A DNA stretch of 64,000 nt from Riemerella columbipharyngis (GCF_900101995.1 NZ_FNAS01000001.1:248001-312000), one strand, 5' to 3'. Positions 25,816 to 34,841 are shown, counted from the first letter of the stretch. Numbers and translations: made by a program. Notes: a model not told the origin generated them from the letters alone.

Positions 25816-26361
25816 TTAATTGAGCCTGATATCTTTTGGTGCATTAGCCCAAATCAAAAAATCATCGCCTAAATTTTGCATAATGAATTTCCATAAAGTA
25901 TCATCATAACTTGCAGTATAGTCGATAGCAGAACTCTGTGCTTCTTGCCAAAAGCGGTGTGATATTTCGTTGTCTAATTGATTTTTAGTCCAGCCCGAAT
26001 AGCCGGAAAAAACTTTAATGTCATCTATTGTTATTTTGTTTTCAAAAATTTTGTTGACCACTTCTTCGGCATCATTGGTAAAGTAGTATTGGCGGTCTAT
26101 TTTTTCGCCTAAGATTTCTTGATGGCTTTTTATGATGAATAACAATCTGTTCGGCTCTACGGGGCCGCCTTCATAGACTTTTATATCCACTCCGAATACC
26201 TCTCTAAAACGCTTGGAGAGTATTTCGTTTTTTTTGTTAATGATAAGTCCCATAGCCCCCTCTTCATTATGTTCAATGATAAGGACTACTGAACGTGAAA
26301 ATATATCCCCCGAAATATTGGGAGTAGAAATTAAAATTTTACCTTTGTAAGAAATATTCAT
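25816..26361 (-). CDS. YqgE/AlgH family protein
   Basis: A 181-residue member of the UPF0301 (YqgE/AlgH) family: the N-terminal KGKILISTPNISGDIFSRSVVLI and EEGAMGLIINKK, then YEGGPVEPNRLLFI, and FSGYSGWTKNQLDNEI in the second half. The biochemical role is not established. I start at ATG 26361; the frame is open to TTG 26367, but the TACTTTTG promoter box overlaps that position. It is divergent from pdxH, with only 19 bases between the start codons. Confidence 0.92.
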   Translation of the reverse strand: MNISYKGKILISTPNISGDIFSRSVVLIIEHNEEGAMGLIINKKNEILSKRFREVFGVDIKVYEGGPVEPNRLLFIIKSHQEILGEKIDRQYYFTNDAEEVVNKIFENKITIDDIKVFSGYSGWTKNQLDNEISHRFWQEAQSSAIDYTASYDDTLWKFIMQNLGDDFLIWANAPKDIRLN

Positions 26362-26364
26362 ATT

Positions 26365-26372
26365 CAAAAGTA
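26365..26372 (-). promoter_or_regulatory. -7 promoter box TACTTTTG for the YqgE gene
   Basis: Minus-strand TAnnTTTG match directly abutting the ATG at 26361, implying a nearly leaderless transcript. The -33 region would fall inside the divergent pdxH gene. Confidence 0.5.
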
Positions 26373-26380
26373 TAAAAAAA

Positions 26381-27025
26381 ATGGAAAACTTACACGATAA
26401 AAGAAAAATTTATGATAAAGATGCTCTACTGGAGAGCCAAATCAAGGAAAATCCGATAGAGCAGTTTCGGGATTGGTTCTTGGAAGCGGAGGAGCATTCT
26501 ATGATTTCTGAAGCCAATGCGATGAGTATTTCCACTATGGAAAGCGACCAATGCCCCAGAACGAGGATGGTACTGCTGAAAGCCTACACCTGGGAGGGCT
26601 TTATCTTCTACACAAACTATATGAGTAGGAAGGGGAGAGCTATAGAGGTTAATTCCAAAGCTTGTTTGCATTTTTTTTGGCCGCCTTTGGAACGGCAAAT
26701 TATCATTAAAGCAGATTTGGAAAAACTTCCGGAAAATTTAAGCGACGGCTATTTTTCTTCCCGTCCCAGAGGCAGCCAGCTGGGGGCAGTCGTATCGCCT
26801 CAGAGCGAAGTCATTCCCGATAGAACTTTTTTGGAGGAAAAATTACATTTGTTGGAACAAGAGTTTGAGGGGAAAGAAGTACCGAGACCCAAGCACTGGG
26901 GAGGCTACATAGCGAAGCCCTATGAGATAGAGTTTTGGCAGGGGCGTCCCAGCCGTCTGCACGATAGGATTTTATATACACTAAACGAAAACTACGACTG
27001 GGAGATAGTCCGCCTTGCTCCTTAG
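26381..27025 (+). CDS. pdxH: Pyridoxamine 5'-phosphate oxidase
   Basis: PdxH oxidises pyridoxine or pyridoxamine 5'-phosphate to pyridoxal 5'-phosphate using FMN. The 214-residue protein shows the FMN-binding RMVLLKAYTWEGFIFYTNY region (about 62-80), SRKG, the LERQI segment, FSSRPRGSQLGA (about 124-136) and the C-terminal signature IEFWQGRPSRLHDRI (about 182-196). The start ATG at 26381 and length match the family. No terminator is obvious in the AT-rich gap downstream. Confidence 0.97.
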   Translation: MENLHDKRKIYDKDALLESQIKENPIEQFRDWFLEAEEHSMISEANAMSISTMESDQCPRTRMVLLKAYTWEGFIFYTNYMSRKGRAIEVNSKACLHFFWPPLERQIIIKADLEKLPENLSDGYFSSRPRGSQLGAVVSPQSEVIPDRTFLEEKLHLLEQEFEGKEVPRPKHWGGYIAKPYEIEFWQGRPSRLHDRILYTLNENYDWEIVRLAP

Positions 27026-27383
27026 GGAAATATGTGGTAGAAAAAATAATAGATAGTATAATTCTATAACTATATGTATATCATTTTATTTCCAAAGTAT
27101 AAGATCTAAAAATAACAAATGGAAGGAGAATAATTGTAGTAAAGTATTTAACGGCGACAGTATTGTAAATGCAATTGTACTATTATTAAACTTATTGAAA
27201 CACCAAATTATTATAGGAAAAATATTTTTTAAAATAATAAAAATATGCCAGACCAAAAGAGCGTAAATGAACTGTCTTCAATCCTATTTTTATTCAAAAT
27301 TATAAGAAATATTAACTTTAGTCAATCTAAGAATAGATGTGGGTGGTACTATTCTGTATAGATATATGCTAAATTTATTAACT
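27026..27383. other. AT-rich intergenic region, possible gene remnant
   Basis: This 358-base gap between pdxH and the SUKH gene holds no recognisable gene or RNA. One open stretch on the plus strand, about 27151-27266, could encode a hydrophobic peptide (NGDSIVNAIVLLLNLLKHQ), but its upstream side is blocked by stops and it has no start. It may be debris of a lost gene; I cannot assign it. Confidence 0.4.
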
Positions 27384-27989
27384 ATGAATACAGCAGAAAA
27401 ATATATTCAAGGGCTTAAGTCTGCCTATCTTAGGAATAATGGTAAAGAAGCTTGGTCTCATTTTGAAAAAATTGTATACGGAGCGAGAAAAGAAGATTTA
27501 GATAAATTCAAAAAAATATATCCTAAAATTCCTAATACCTTGTTGCAATTATTAGAGTGTGTCGATGGAACCTATTGGAGAGAGTATATGGGAGAGGAAC
27601 TTACTTTATTTTTTCTTGGCTCTGACATTAAGGGGGATCCTTATTATTTATTATCTTCTGAACAAATTATCGAAAATCAAGAGATAGCGAAAAAATACTA
27701 TTCTGATTTCATTGAAAGAAAGTATGACGAGGCTGAAATAGATGAAAAAATAACAGATAATGCTGATTCTATACGATGGCTGCATTTTTCAGATTGTATG
27801 AATAACGGCGGGACCTCCCAGTTATTTATAGATTTTTGTCCGTCTGAAAGAGGAAAAGTAGGGCAAATAATTAGGTTTTTACACGATCCTGATGAGTTTA
27901 AAGTAATAGCAGATAGTTTCGATGAATACTTGGAAAAGATAATAGAGAGAAGATATAATTTTATTAGTAAAGATATTATGGAGTTCTAA
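27384..27989 (+). CDS. SMI1/KNR4 (SUKH) family protein
   Basis: A 201-residue cytoplasmic protein with the SUKH superfamily pattern: an N-terminal helix, then IYPKIPNTLLQLLECVDGTY (the P.. lp.. yl..l..dGt block), ELTLFFLGSDIKG and ADSIRWLHFSD, followed by a C-terminal helix ending FDEYLEKIIERR. SUKH proteins often serve as immunity proteins for polymorphic or contact-dependent toxins, yet no toxin, Rhs or VgrG gene is adjacent. ATG 27384 is chosen; ATG 27366 and GTG 27339 are possible upstream starts in the same frame. It is isolated between AT-rich gaps, which fits acquisition or loss of a partner. Confidence 0.78.
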   Translation: MNTAEKYIQGLKSAYLRNNGKEAWSHFEKIVYGARKEDLDKFKKIYPKIPNTLLQLLECVDGTYWREYMGEELTLFFLGSDIKGDPYYLLSSEQIIENQEIAKKYYSDFIERKYDEAEIDEKITDNADSIRWLHFSDCMNNGGTSQLFIDFCPSERGKVGQIIRFLHDPDEFKVIADSFDEYLEKIIERRYNFISKDIMEF

Positions 27990-28111
27990 GCATATAAAAA
28001 TTAATGAAATGAAAATTAGAGAAGTTAAGTATCTAATCCGTCATCTGAATTTTCAAGAATACTTTTAATATTTTAGAATTCGGATTGTTATTTAATGGAA
28101 GGGGGTAAGAT

Positions 28112-28158
28112 AAAACCCCATTAAAAAAAACAAAAATAGGTTCTTTTAATGAGGTTTT
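28112..28158. terminator. Inverted repeat, likely bidirectional terminator
   Basis: Arms 28112-28126 and 28144-28158 (AAAACCCCATTAAAA versus the complement of TTTTAATGAGGTTTT, one mismatch) with a 17-base loop, lying between the convergent SUKH and metG genes. The AT-rich arms provide T-runs on both strands. Confidence 0.65.
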
Positions 28159-28182
28159 AATTCTAAATATATAGGAGAGAGA

Positions 28183-30210
28183 TTATCCTATTTCTATTCC
28201 GTTTTCTACCTTGTCTTCAGGGGTTACGAAAGAGAGTTTGCCGTCTGGCTTGGTGGTTAGGAGTAGCATTCCTTGGCTTTCTATGCCTCGTATTTTTCTC
28301 GGAGCAAGGTTAAGGAGTATCATCACCTGTTTGCCTACGCATTCTTCCGGAGAAAAGCTCTCCGCGATACCCGATACTACAGTTCTTACATCTACGCCTG
28401 TATCCACTTTTAGTTTCAGTAGTTTGTCGGCTTTCTCTACTTTTTCGGCCTCCAATATGGTGGCGGTTCTTAGATCGAGCTTAGTAAAGTCGTCAAACGA
28501 AATTTCCTCTTTCATAGGTTTTGCATTAGGGTTTGTTTTCTTATTATTTGCTTTTGTATCTTCTAATTTTTGGATTTGAGCATCAATTACGCAGTCTTCT
28601 ATTTTTGAGAATAGCAGCGTTGCTTCATTTATGCGGTGTCCGGCAGGGATTAGCACTTCGGAAATGTTGTTCCAATTGGCTTTCTCTACATTGAATATTG
28701 CCAGTAATTTTTCCGAGCTAAACGGCATAAAAGGTTCGCACATCTGTGCCAAAGCAACGGCTATCTGTGCACCGATAAAGAGCGTCTGAACCGTTTTTTC
28801 GGGATCTGTTTTTATGCTTTTCCATGGCTCTTCTGTTTGTAAAAACTGATTTCCAAATCGTGCCAAGTTCATCAATGCGCTTAGTGCATTTCTAAACTCA
28901 AAATTATCCAAATATTGATGAATTTCTGCTGCTGTTTTGGTGATTTCTTTGAGCTGTTCTGTCTCTTTATTGCCTTCTGGTACTATGCCGCCGTAGTACT
29001 TGTGTATCAGTACGGCTACGCGATTGATGAAATTACCGAAAATTCCTACCAGTTCGGAATTATTTTTAGTCTGAAACTCTTTCCAAGTAAAGTTGTTATC
29101 CTTGGTTTCCGGAGCGGAAGAGAGTAGGGCATAGCGCAAAACATCTTGCTGTCCCGGGAAATCCTTTACATATTCATGTGCCCATACTGCCCAATTGCGA
29201 GAGGTGGATATTTTATCATTTTCAAGGTTAAGAAACTCAAATGCCGGAACATTCTTTGGCATTATAAAGTCTCCGTGCGCCTTCATCATTGCAGGGAAAA
29301 TGATGCAATGAAAAACGATATTGTCTTTACCTATAAAATGGATTAAATCTGTATTTTCATTTTGCCAGAAGTCTTCCCAATTTTTACCATTTTTCGCTGC
29401 CCATTCTTTTGTGAACGAAATATAGCCTATCGGTGCATCGAACCAAACATACAGCACTTTGCCCTCTGCATCGGGAAGTGGTACGGGTACGCCCCAGTTG
29501 AGGTCACGGGTCATCGCACGAGGTTTCAGTCCGTCATTGAGCCAAGATTTTACTTGTCCATATACATTGGGTTTCCAGTCGTCTCTATGCCCTTCGATAA
29601 TCCATTGGTTCAGAAAATCCTCGTATTCGTTGAGCGGGAGATACCAGTTTTTCGTAGATTTGAGTGTAGGTATATTGCCGCTGAGCATAGATTTAGGATT
29701 GATGAGCTCTGTAGGAGATAGGGTAGATCCGCATTTCTCGCATTGGTCGCCATAGGCATTGTCATTGCCACATTTTGGGCAGCTTCCCACAATGTAGCGA
29801 TCTGCCAAGAATTCTCCGGCTTGCTCATCATAAAATTGTTCGGAAATTTCTTCCGTAAATTTATTTTTACTATATAATGTTGTGAAGAAATCCGAAGCGG
29901 TTTTGTAGTGTTCGGCACTTGTCGTCCGAGAATATTCGTCAAAGGAAATACCCAAATCTTCGAAACAATTTTTAATGATAGTATGGTATTTATCTACAAT
30001 ATCCTGAGGCGTTACTCCCTCTTTTTTAGCACGAATGGTTATGGGAATGCCGTGTTCATCGGAGCCGCATATAAATGCAACATCTTTTCCAAGTCTTCTC
30101 TGAAATCTCGCATAAACATCGGCAGGGATATATACCCCTGCGAGGTGCCCTATATGAACGGGACCATTGGCATAAGGTAATGCCGCCGTAATCATTTTTC
30201 TTTCTGACAT
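28183..30210 (-). CDS. metG: Methionyl-tRNA synthetase
   Basis: MetRS charges tRNA-Met. The 675-residue protein has the class I catalytic core with [11 protein letters not shown] (HIGH), a zinc knuckle of two CxxC pairs ([18 protein letters not shown]), the KISTS signature (KMSKS equivalent), an anticodon-binding helical domain, and a C-terminal EMAP II/Trbp111-like tRNA-binding domain (last ~110 residues, [14 protein letters not shown] to GMLLLTT) that mediates dimerisation. I use ATG 30210 rather than ATG 30264 because the TATCTTTG promoter box lies inside the longer form and homologues start near [10 protein letters not shown]. Confidence 0.97.
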   Translation of the reverse strand: MSERKMITAALPYANGPVHIGHLAGVYIPADVYARFQRRLGKDVAFICGSDEHGIPITIRAKKEGVTPQDIVDKYHTIIKNCFEDLGISFDEYSRTTSAEHYKTASDFFTTLYSKNKFTEEISEQFYDEQAGEFLADRYIVGSCPKCGNDNAYGDQCEKCGSTLSPTELINPKSMLSGNIPTLKSTKNWYLPLNEYEDFLNQWIIEGHRDDWKPNVYGQVKSWLNDGLKPRAMTRDLNWGVPVPLPDAEGKVLYVWFDAPIGYISFTKEWAAKNGKNWEDFWQNENTDLIHFIGKDNIVFHCIIFPAMMKAHGDFIMPKNVPAFEFLNLENDKISTSRNWAVWAHEYVKDFPGQQDVLRYALLSSAPETKDNNFTWKEFQTKNNSELVGIFGNFINRVAVLIHKYYGGIVPEGNKETEQLKEITKTAAEIHQYLDNFEFRNALSALMNLARFGNQFLQTEEPWKSIKTDPEKTVQTLFIGAQIAVALAQMCEPFMPFSSEKLLAIFNVEKANWNNISEVLIPAGHRINEATLLFSKIEDCVIDAQIQKLEDTKANNKKTNPNAKPMKEEISFDDFTKLDLRTATILEAEKVEKADKLLKLKVDTGVDVRTVVSGIAESFSPEECVGKQVMILLNLAPRKIRGIESQGMLLLTTKPDGKLSFVTPEDKVENGIEIG

Positions 30211-30229
30211 TTTATCAACTATTTTTTTG

Positions 30230-30237
30230 CAAAGATA
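30230..30237 (-). promoter_or_regulatory. -7 promoter box TATCTTTG for metG
   Basis: Exact TAnnTTTG match on the minus strand, 20 bases before ATG 30210. It decides between the two candidate starts of metG. Confidence 0.6.
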
Positions 30238-30382
30238 AAAAAATAAGAACTCATATTTATCCATTTTCTAATGATGATTTTATCCGAATATTTTGTGAGA
30301 ATAGAAAGTTTAATAAATTTTTGAATTTATGGAGAGCTGGGCGAATGCTTTTTACTCTGTGTGAGTGTTTACAAAATTTAAT

Positions 30383-30390
30383 TAACTTTG
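30383..30390 (+). promoter_or_regulatory. -7 promoter box TAACTTTG for tatA
   Basis: Exact TAnnTTTG match 37 bases upstream of the tatA ATG at 30428, inside the 163-base divergent gap with metG. No clear -33 TTG is placed correctly. Confidence 0.45.
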
Positions 30391-30427
30391 TCATCTGATT
30401 TGTTAATCTGAAATAAATATTTTTAAA

Positions 30428-30778
30428 ATGGGTGATTTTAGCTTCAGTGAAATGTTGGTTATCATACTGGTAATCGTTGTGCTTTTTGGACCGAAGAAGA
30501 TTCCTGAAATGGCAAGGGAATTAGGCAGAGGCGTTCGAAAAATGCGGGGTGCTATGGAGGATATTAAAACAGAAATTCTAAAAGATGCGGATAATCCTGT
30601 CTCTGAAATAAAAAAAGAGATAGAAGAAGTGAAAAAATCCGTGAAAGATATTAACCCAATGAAAAATATTAAAAAAGAAATCACAGAGATACAGAATTTT
30701 AATGCTAAAATAGAAGAAAAACAACAGCAGATAGAAAGCCACCTACAAGACGACCACGAAGGTCCTGTAAGCAGATGA
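30428..30778 (+). CDS. tatA: Sec-independent protein translocase TatA/TatB-type subunit
   Basis: A 116-residue single-span protein: a short N-terminal helix (FSEMLVIILVIVVLF, about 6-20), the hinge FGPKKIPEMARELGRG (20-35) forming the start of the amphipathic helix, and a highly charged, coiled-coil-like tail. TatA subunits form the pore for folded proteins with twin-arginine signals. The FGPKKIPE hinge fits TatA better than TatB. The next gene overlaps its stop by 4 bases (ATGA). No tatC is present in the window. Confidence 0.93.
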   Translation: MGDFSFSEMLVIILVIVVLFGPKKIPEMARELGRGVRKMRGAMEDIKTEILKDADNPVSEIKKEIEEVKKSVKDINPMKNIKKEITEIQNFNAKIEEKQQQIESHLQDDHEGPVSR

Positions 30779-31332
30779 TAGACCGTTTGATAAATATAGA
30801 CCATTCCATTTTCTTATACCTAAACAATTTAGGAGCTAAGGCATTTGACCCATTTTGGGTGATGGTATCGAGTAAACTTACTTGGGTGCCACTATATATG
30901 ATATTCTTGTATCTAATATTCAAAAATTTTTCTAAGAAGCAGAGTATTTATATTTTGATTTTTATTACTCTCGGAGTGATTTGCTCTGACCAGCTGGCTA
31001 ATATTTTTAAGTTTTCGGTAGAGCGTTTGAGACCTTGCCATGATCCTCTGATTATGCCTCATATGCGTATTGTTGAATGTGGAGGTGCTTTTGGCTTTTA
31101 TTCGTCGCACGCGTCTAATTCTTTTTTTCTGGCAAACTTTCTTTATATTATTTTTAATGGAAAAATACGCGGTTTTTGGGTGTTGTTATTCCCTTGGGCT
31201 GTTTTAGTTTCGTACAGTAGGATTTATTTAGGTGTACATTATCCGCTGGATATACTTTTTGGTGCAGGTATAGGGGGGATTTTAGGCGGACTTTTTGCCA
31301 ATCTTTCAAAATGGGCAGCTCGGAATAAGTAA
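30775..31332 (+). CDS. PAP2-family membrane phosphatase
   Basis: A 185-residue membrane protein with the three phosphatase motifs: KFSVERLRP (KX6RP), FYSSHASN (SGH-type, with serine before His) and SRIYLGVHYPLDILFG (SRX5HX3D). Such enzymes dephosphorylate undecaprenyl diphosphate, phosphatidate or lipid A; which one is used here cannot be read. Five to six hydrophobic helices are apparent. Translation is coupled to tatA by the ATGA overlap. Confidence 0.93.
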   Translation: MIDRLINIDHSIFLYLNNLGAKAFDPFWVMVSSKLTWVPLYMIFLYLIFKNFSKKQSIYILIFITLGVICSDQLANIFKFSVERLRPCHDPLIMPHMRIVECGGAFGFYSSHASNSFFLANFLYIIFNGKIRGFWVLLFPWAVLVSYSRIYLGVHYPLDILFGAGIGGILGGLFANLSKWAARNK

Positions 31333-31471
31333 GCTTGAGAATTGTAATATAAAAGATGTTTTTGAGACTTGCCGTTATAATTTGATAGGATTTTTGAAAT
31401 GAAAATGACTGATGAAATAGAATAATAGATGACTTTTATTAAATTTTTGTGACAAGATAAAGTTGTTGTGT

Positions 31472-32713
31472 ATGAAAAAGATTTTTAATGTTTTTGTCCT
31501 TATTTTATGCTTTTGGGGTAAGGCTCAAGAAAAGCTACTGGTTTTTCCCAATAGAGATTCTACTAAGATTAGAGTAATTCAACAGCCGTCTCAGCTTGAT
31601 GTCTTACCGTATTATAATTTTGGTAAAGGTGTTGGTATTACTTCTCCCGATAGTTTGTTTCAGTTGAATTTGCGTTTTAGAATACAAAATCGGTTAGAGG
31701 CTCGTTTTCAGGAGCACGAGCCGGCAAAATTTCAAGGTGCTATTCGCCGTTTAAGATTGAGATTTGACGGATATGTAGGAAATCCTAAGTTTTTATATTC
31801 TATATAGTTATCGTTTGCACCAGAAGATGTAGGAAAAGCAAAAGAAGGACAGTATATAAATATTATTAGAGATGCTGTCGTATTTTACCGTGCTACGGAT
31901 AGGCTGACACTGGGTTTTGGACAAACTAAATTACCTGGAAATCGTCAACGAAACAACTCTTCCGGAGCGTTGGATTTAACGGATCGCTCTATCAATAATG
32001 CTATGTTTAATATAGACCGAGATTTTGGCTTTCAAGCGATTTATTTGCATGTAGGAGATCGTGGTTTTGGCTATAATTTAAAAGGTGCTATTTCTACTGG
32101 CGATGGTAGAAATTTTAATGAATCGACAGACGGGCTGGCTTATACAGGGAGGGTTGAGCTTTATCCTTTTGGCGGATTTAAGAAAAAAGGAGAATTTTTT
32201 GAAGGTGATTTGATGAGAGAGCCTACTCCCAAACTTTATTTGGGCGGAACTTACCACTTTAATCACAATGCCTCAAAATCACAAGGGCAAAGAGGAAATC
32301 CGCTCTTTGAACGGAGAAATTTGCAGGCAGTACTTATAGATGCGATGTTTAAGTACAAAGGCTGGTCTGCGATGGCTTCTTTTATGAATCGCAATACGAA
32401 AAATCCTATTACTTACAACGAAGATCAAAGCCAATCACAATATGTATTGGTAGGATATGGCTACGATGGACAGCTGAGCTATACTTTCCCGTCTCATTGG
32501 GAAATTATCGGACGATACTCGCATAATCAGCCCAAAAGAGAAATTCAAAGATGGCAGCCGGTTCACAATCAGTTTTCTTTTGGTTTGACAAAATATATAT
32601 GGGAGCACTCCTTTAAAGTTCAATTTGAGGCAGGGAAGAATAATTTCAAATTTCTCAACGGAGATAAGAAAAATAATTGGTACACACGATTTCAAGTGGA
32701 AATTGGAATTTAG
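31472..32713 (+). pseudogene. Phosphate-selective porin (OprP/OprO-like), interrupted by in-frame TAG
   Basis: One long frame of about 413 codons encodes a signal peptide (MKKIFNVFVLILCFWGKAQ) and an outer-membrane barrel of the OprO/OprP type: LNLRFRIQNRLEARF, GAIRRLRLRFDGYVGNPKFLYSI, then after the stop LSFAPEDVGKAK, LTLGFGQTKLPGNRQRNNSSGALDLTDRS and a C-terminal FQVEIGI ending in an aromatic/hydrophobic strand. A TAG at 31805-31807 (codon 112) splits it without any frame change. A single base change from a sense codon such as CAG would explain it. The gene is otherwise intact, so the lesion is recent or is a sequence error. Function, if read through, would be anion or phosphate uptake. Confidence 0.88.
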
Positions 32714-32892
32714 TTTTCTTGTCAAAAGTATAACCCCAATAGTAATGAAGAAAGTAATTGGGCTTAAAAGAGACAATATTTTATAATAGATTTTAATGCA
32801 TGGTGTAGCGTATAAGTATTTCACACATAGCGGTATGCGGTATTTTAATTTTTGTAGTACTTGGTGAATTTAGTCGGTTAATGAAAAAAGTG

Positions 32893-32900
32893 TAAATTTG
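32893..32900 (+). promoter_or_regulatory. -7 promoter box TAAATTTG for the plsC-like gene
   Basis: Exact TAnnTTTG match 22 bases upstream of the ATG at 32923, in the 209-base gap after the porin pseudogene. Confidence 0.5.
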
Positions 32901-32922
32901 TCGCTGCTTATTTTTAGAAAAT

Positions 32923-33729
32923 ATGCCTAAAAAAAATATATTTACGGATTCTTTTGGTAATCCTTATTTCATTAAGCGGTTTATTATTTTTATTTTAGGA
33001 ATAATTTCTTATAGACGGTTTAATGGATTTAATAAATTGAAAATCACAGGGACAGAGTATTTGGTGGATTTGCCGGATACTAATGTCCTATTTGTGTCTA
33101 ATCATCAGACTTATTTTGCAGATGTAGCGGCTATGTATCATACTTTTTGTGCGGTAAACAACGGCTACCTCAATACCATCAAAAATCCTGTATATCTGCT
33201 CAATCCTAAGGTAGATTTTTACTATGTGGCAGCAAAAGAGACGATGAACAAAGGGCTGCTGTCCAGGATATTTAAGCTGGCGGGGGCTGTTACGGTAAAG
33301 CGAACTTGGCGTTCGGAAGGGAAATCTGTAAACCGTATGGTAGATATGAGTGAAGTGGAGAACATTATGAAAGCATTGGATAATGGCTGGGTGATTACTT
33401 TTCCACAAGGAACTACTTCGGCTTTCGCACAAGGTAGAAAAGGAACAGCTAAACTCATTAAACAACAAAAACCCATTGTTATTCCTATTAAAATAAATGG
33501 ATTTCGAAGAGCATTCGATAAGAAAGGACTTTTAGTAAAAGTGACAGGTGTGGAGCCAACGATGGATTTTAAAGAACCATTGGAAATAGATTATGAAAAT
33601 GAAAGTGCCCAGCAGATTCTCGATAAAATAATGGAAGCTATAGAGCAAACTCCCGAACATAATCTTCTACATGAGTACGACGAAGAACTTAAACGTAAGA
33701 AGGAAGAGGAAAATTCTTTGAAGCTATAG
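32923..33729 (+). CDS. 1-acyl-glycerol-3-phosphate acyltransferase-like protein
   Basis: A 268-residue PlsC-type acyltransferase, expected to make phosphatidate from lysophosphatidate or to acylate a related lipid. A hydrophobic segment (about 18-30) anchors it. The catalytic block is NHQTYFADVAA (His61, Asp67), which has five residues between His and Asp where the classic motif has four, and the phosphate-binding block is FPQGTTS (160-166) where FPEGTRS is usual. These departures suggest a diverged subgroup with possibly different substrates. The C-terminal tail is charged. Intact, although its neighbours on both sides are damaged. Confidence 0.85.
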   Translation: MPKKNIFTDSFGNPYFIKRFIIFILGIISYRRFNGFNKLKITGTEYLVDLPDTNVLFVSNHQTYFADVAAMYHTFCAVNNGYLNTIKNPVYLLNPKVDFYYVAAKETMNKGLLSRIFKLAGAVTVKRTWRSEGKSVNRMVDMSEVENIMKALDNGWVITFPQGTTSAFAQGRKGTAKLIKQQKPIVIPIKINGFRRAFDKKGLLVKVTGVEPTMDFKEPLEIDYENESAQQILDKIMEAIEQTPEHNLLHEYDEELKRKKEEENSLKL

Positions 33730-33959
33730 TTATTTATTACGATAATCTACAAGCTGCTATAATTAAAATTAAAAACTGAGTTTTGATAACATATTAAATA
33801 CTTTTTGTTTAAAGGTAAGGTGAACTAAACCATATTTGAGGTAATAAAATAGTAATAGATGTCAATAGTCATTCGTTTTGTGGATTATATTTTATATTTA
33901 AAAGTTCAGAGAGAGGAGTTATAATGCTAAATTCCTCAATCTATCATAGTAAGTGATTT

Positions 33960-34508
33960 TTAATCACAATCCACGTGTAAAATATATTTTTTACAACTCA
34001 AACAACGAAACAAATATCCTTGACATGAACTTCCATTGACAATATCTTTATAAGTTGAATATGGCTCGGATTTGGAGGTAAATTCAATGGAATTTTCTAT
34101 TCCCATTTCAATGATATCTTTCCAACCTACATAGGCGATAAATTCACAGAAATCGTCACAATGATCCGGCCAATATTCTTGCTGAAGCCCAGTGTAAGAG
34201 GGAGTGCGAAGGCATAATTCTTTTTTATGATGATCCGAAATGGATTCTGTAAGCGTTTCGAAATCAACAAATTCACCTTGAAATTTCTCTGCAGCTTTTC
34301 CTGAAGCAATGCATTTAGGGCAAAGCGTTTCAATAGTTTCCTCGCTATAAAATGGTCCCAAATAAATGATAGATGTACCTTTTCTGCAGCAGTCGCATAT
34401 TTCCGGTTCTTCCACTTTTTCAAAAAATTGGGCCTCCAAGGGGTGAGAACAATATTTAAAATTGGGTATGGAGGTAAGGATGTCTTTTGCTTTTTTGGGG
34501 CGTTTTAT
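33960..34508 (-). CDS. CbrC family protein with damaged start codon
   Basis: A CbrC/UPF0167 protein: LPxFKY-like N-terminus (here SIPNFKYCSHPLEAQFF), the zinc-ribbon-like cysteine pairs ICDCC and LCPKC, the block SYTGLQQEYWPDHCDDFCEFIAYVGW, and a final FRCLSCKKYILHVDCD. The standard start would be TTG 34439, but the family N-terminus continues upstream in frame to an ATA at 34508 that overlaps the TAA of the upstream regulator as ATAA. An ancestral ATGA overlap changed by one G-to-A substitution fits. Expression may be weak or lost. Function of the family is unclear; E. coli CbrC is linked to colicin E2 tolerance. Confidence 0.72.
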   Translation of the reverse strand: MKRPKKAKDILTSIPNFKYCSHPLEAQFFEKVEEPEICDCCRKGTSIIYLGPFYSEETIETLCPKCIASGKAAEKFQGEFVDFETLTESISDHHKKELCLRTPSYTGLQQEYWPDHCDDFCEFIAYVGWKDIIEMGIENSIEFTSKSEPYSTYKDIVNGSSCQGYLFRCLSCKKYILHVDCD

Positions 34509-34730
34509 TTTTGTTCAAAATTTAATAGTTCGTGTAGTTCTACATTTAGATTTTTAGCAATTTTATAAAGCGTATATACATTTGGGCATGTATTGCCGGC
34601 TTCTATTCTGCATAAGTTCGATTTTTCAAAGTTACAAGCATAGGCTAAATCCATCTGAAACATCTTTTTTTTCTTCTCTCAGTTCTTTGATTTTTCTACC
34701 TATTTTCTACTGTAAATCTTTTTTATCCAC
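34505..34730 (-). pseudogene. XRE-family HTH regulator, broken by a stop and a frameshift
   Basis: Read on the minus strand from GTG 34730: a short lead, TAG at 34709-34707, then KIGRKIKELREEKK, then a shift at a run of eight A (34665-34672) into the frame starting MFQMDLAYACNFEKSN, LCRIEAGNTCPNVYTLY and KIAKNLNVELHELLNFEQK, ending TAA at 34505. Together these parts make one helix-turn-helix domain of about 73 residues, of the XRE type common in Bacteroidota. One extra base plus one stop disable it. It lies immediately upstream of the CbrC gene and presumably once formed an operon with it. Confidence 0.8.
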
Positions 34731-34802
34731 TTTTTTTAGAATAATAAAATCAAAGTTGAGTATAAAAATGGGCATACGGTTATCATATTTAATAACTTTA
34801 TT

Positions 34803-34810
34803 TATATTTG
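34803..34810 (+). promoter_or_regulatory. -7 promoter box TATATTTG for the lipoprotein pseudogene
   Basis: Exact TAnnTTTG match 31 bases upstream of ATG 34842. The promoter appears intact although the coding region is broken. Confidence 0.5.
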
Positions 34811-34841
34811 TACTATTGTTTAATTTTTAATTTTAAGTAAT

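Noticed and set aside
34582-34830. An 82-codon plus-strand frame with hydrophobic residues.
   Set aside because: It lies opposite the broken XRE regulator and reads as low-complexity Ser/Phe/Leu sequence typical of shadows in AT-rich DNA.
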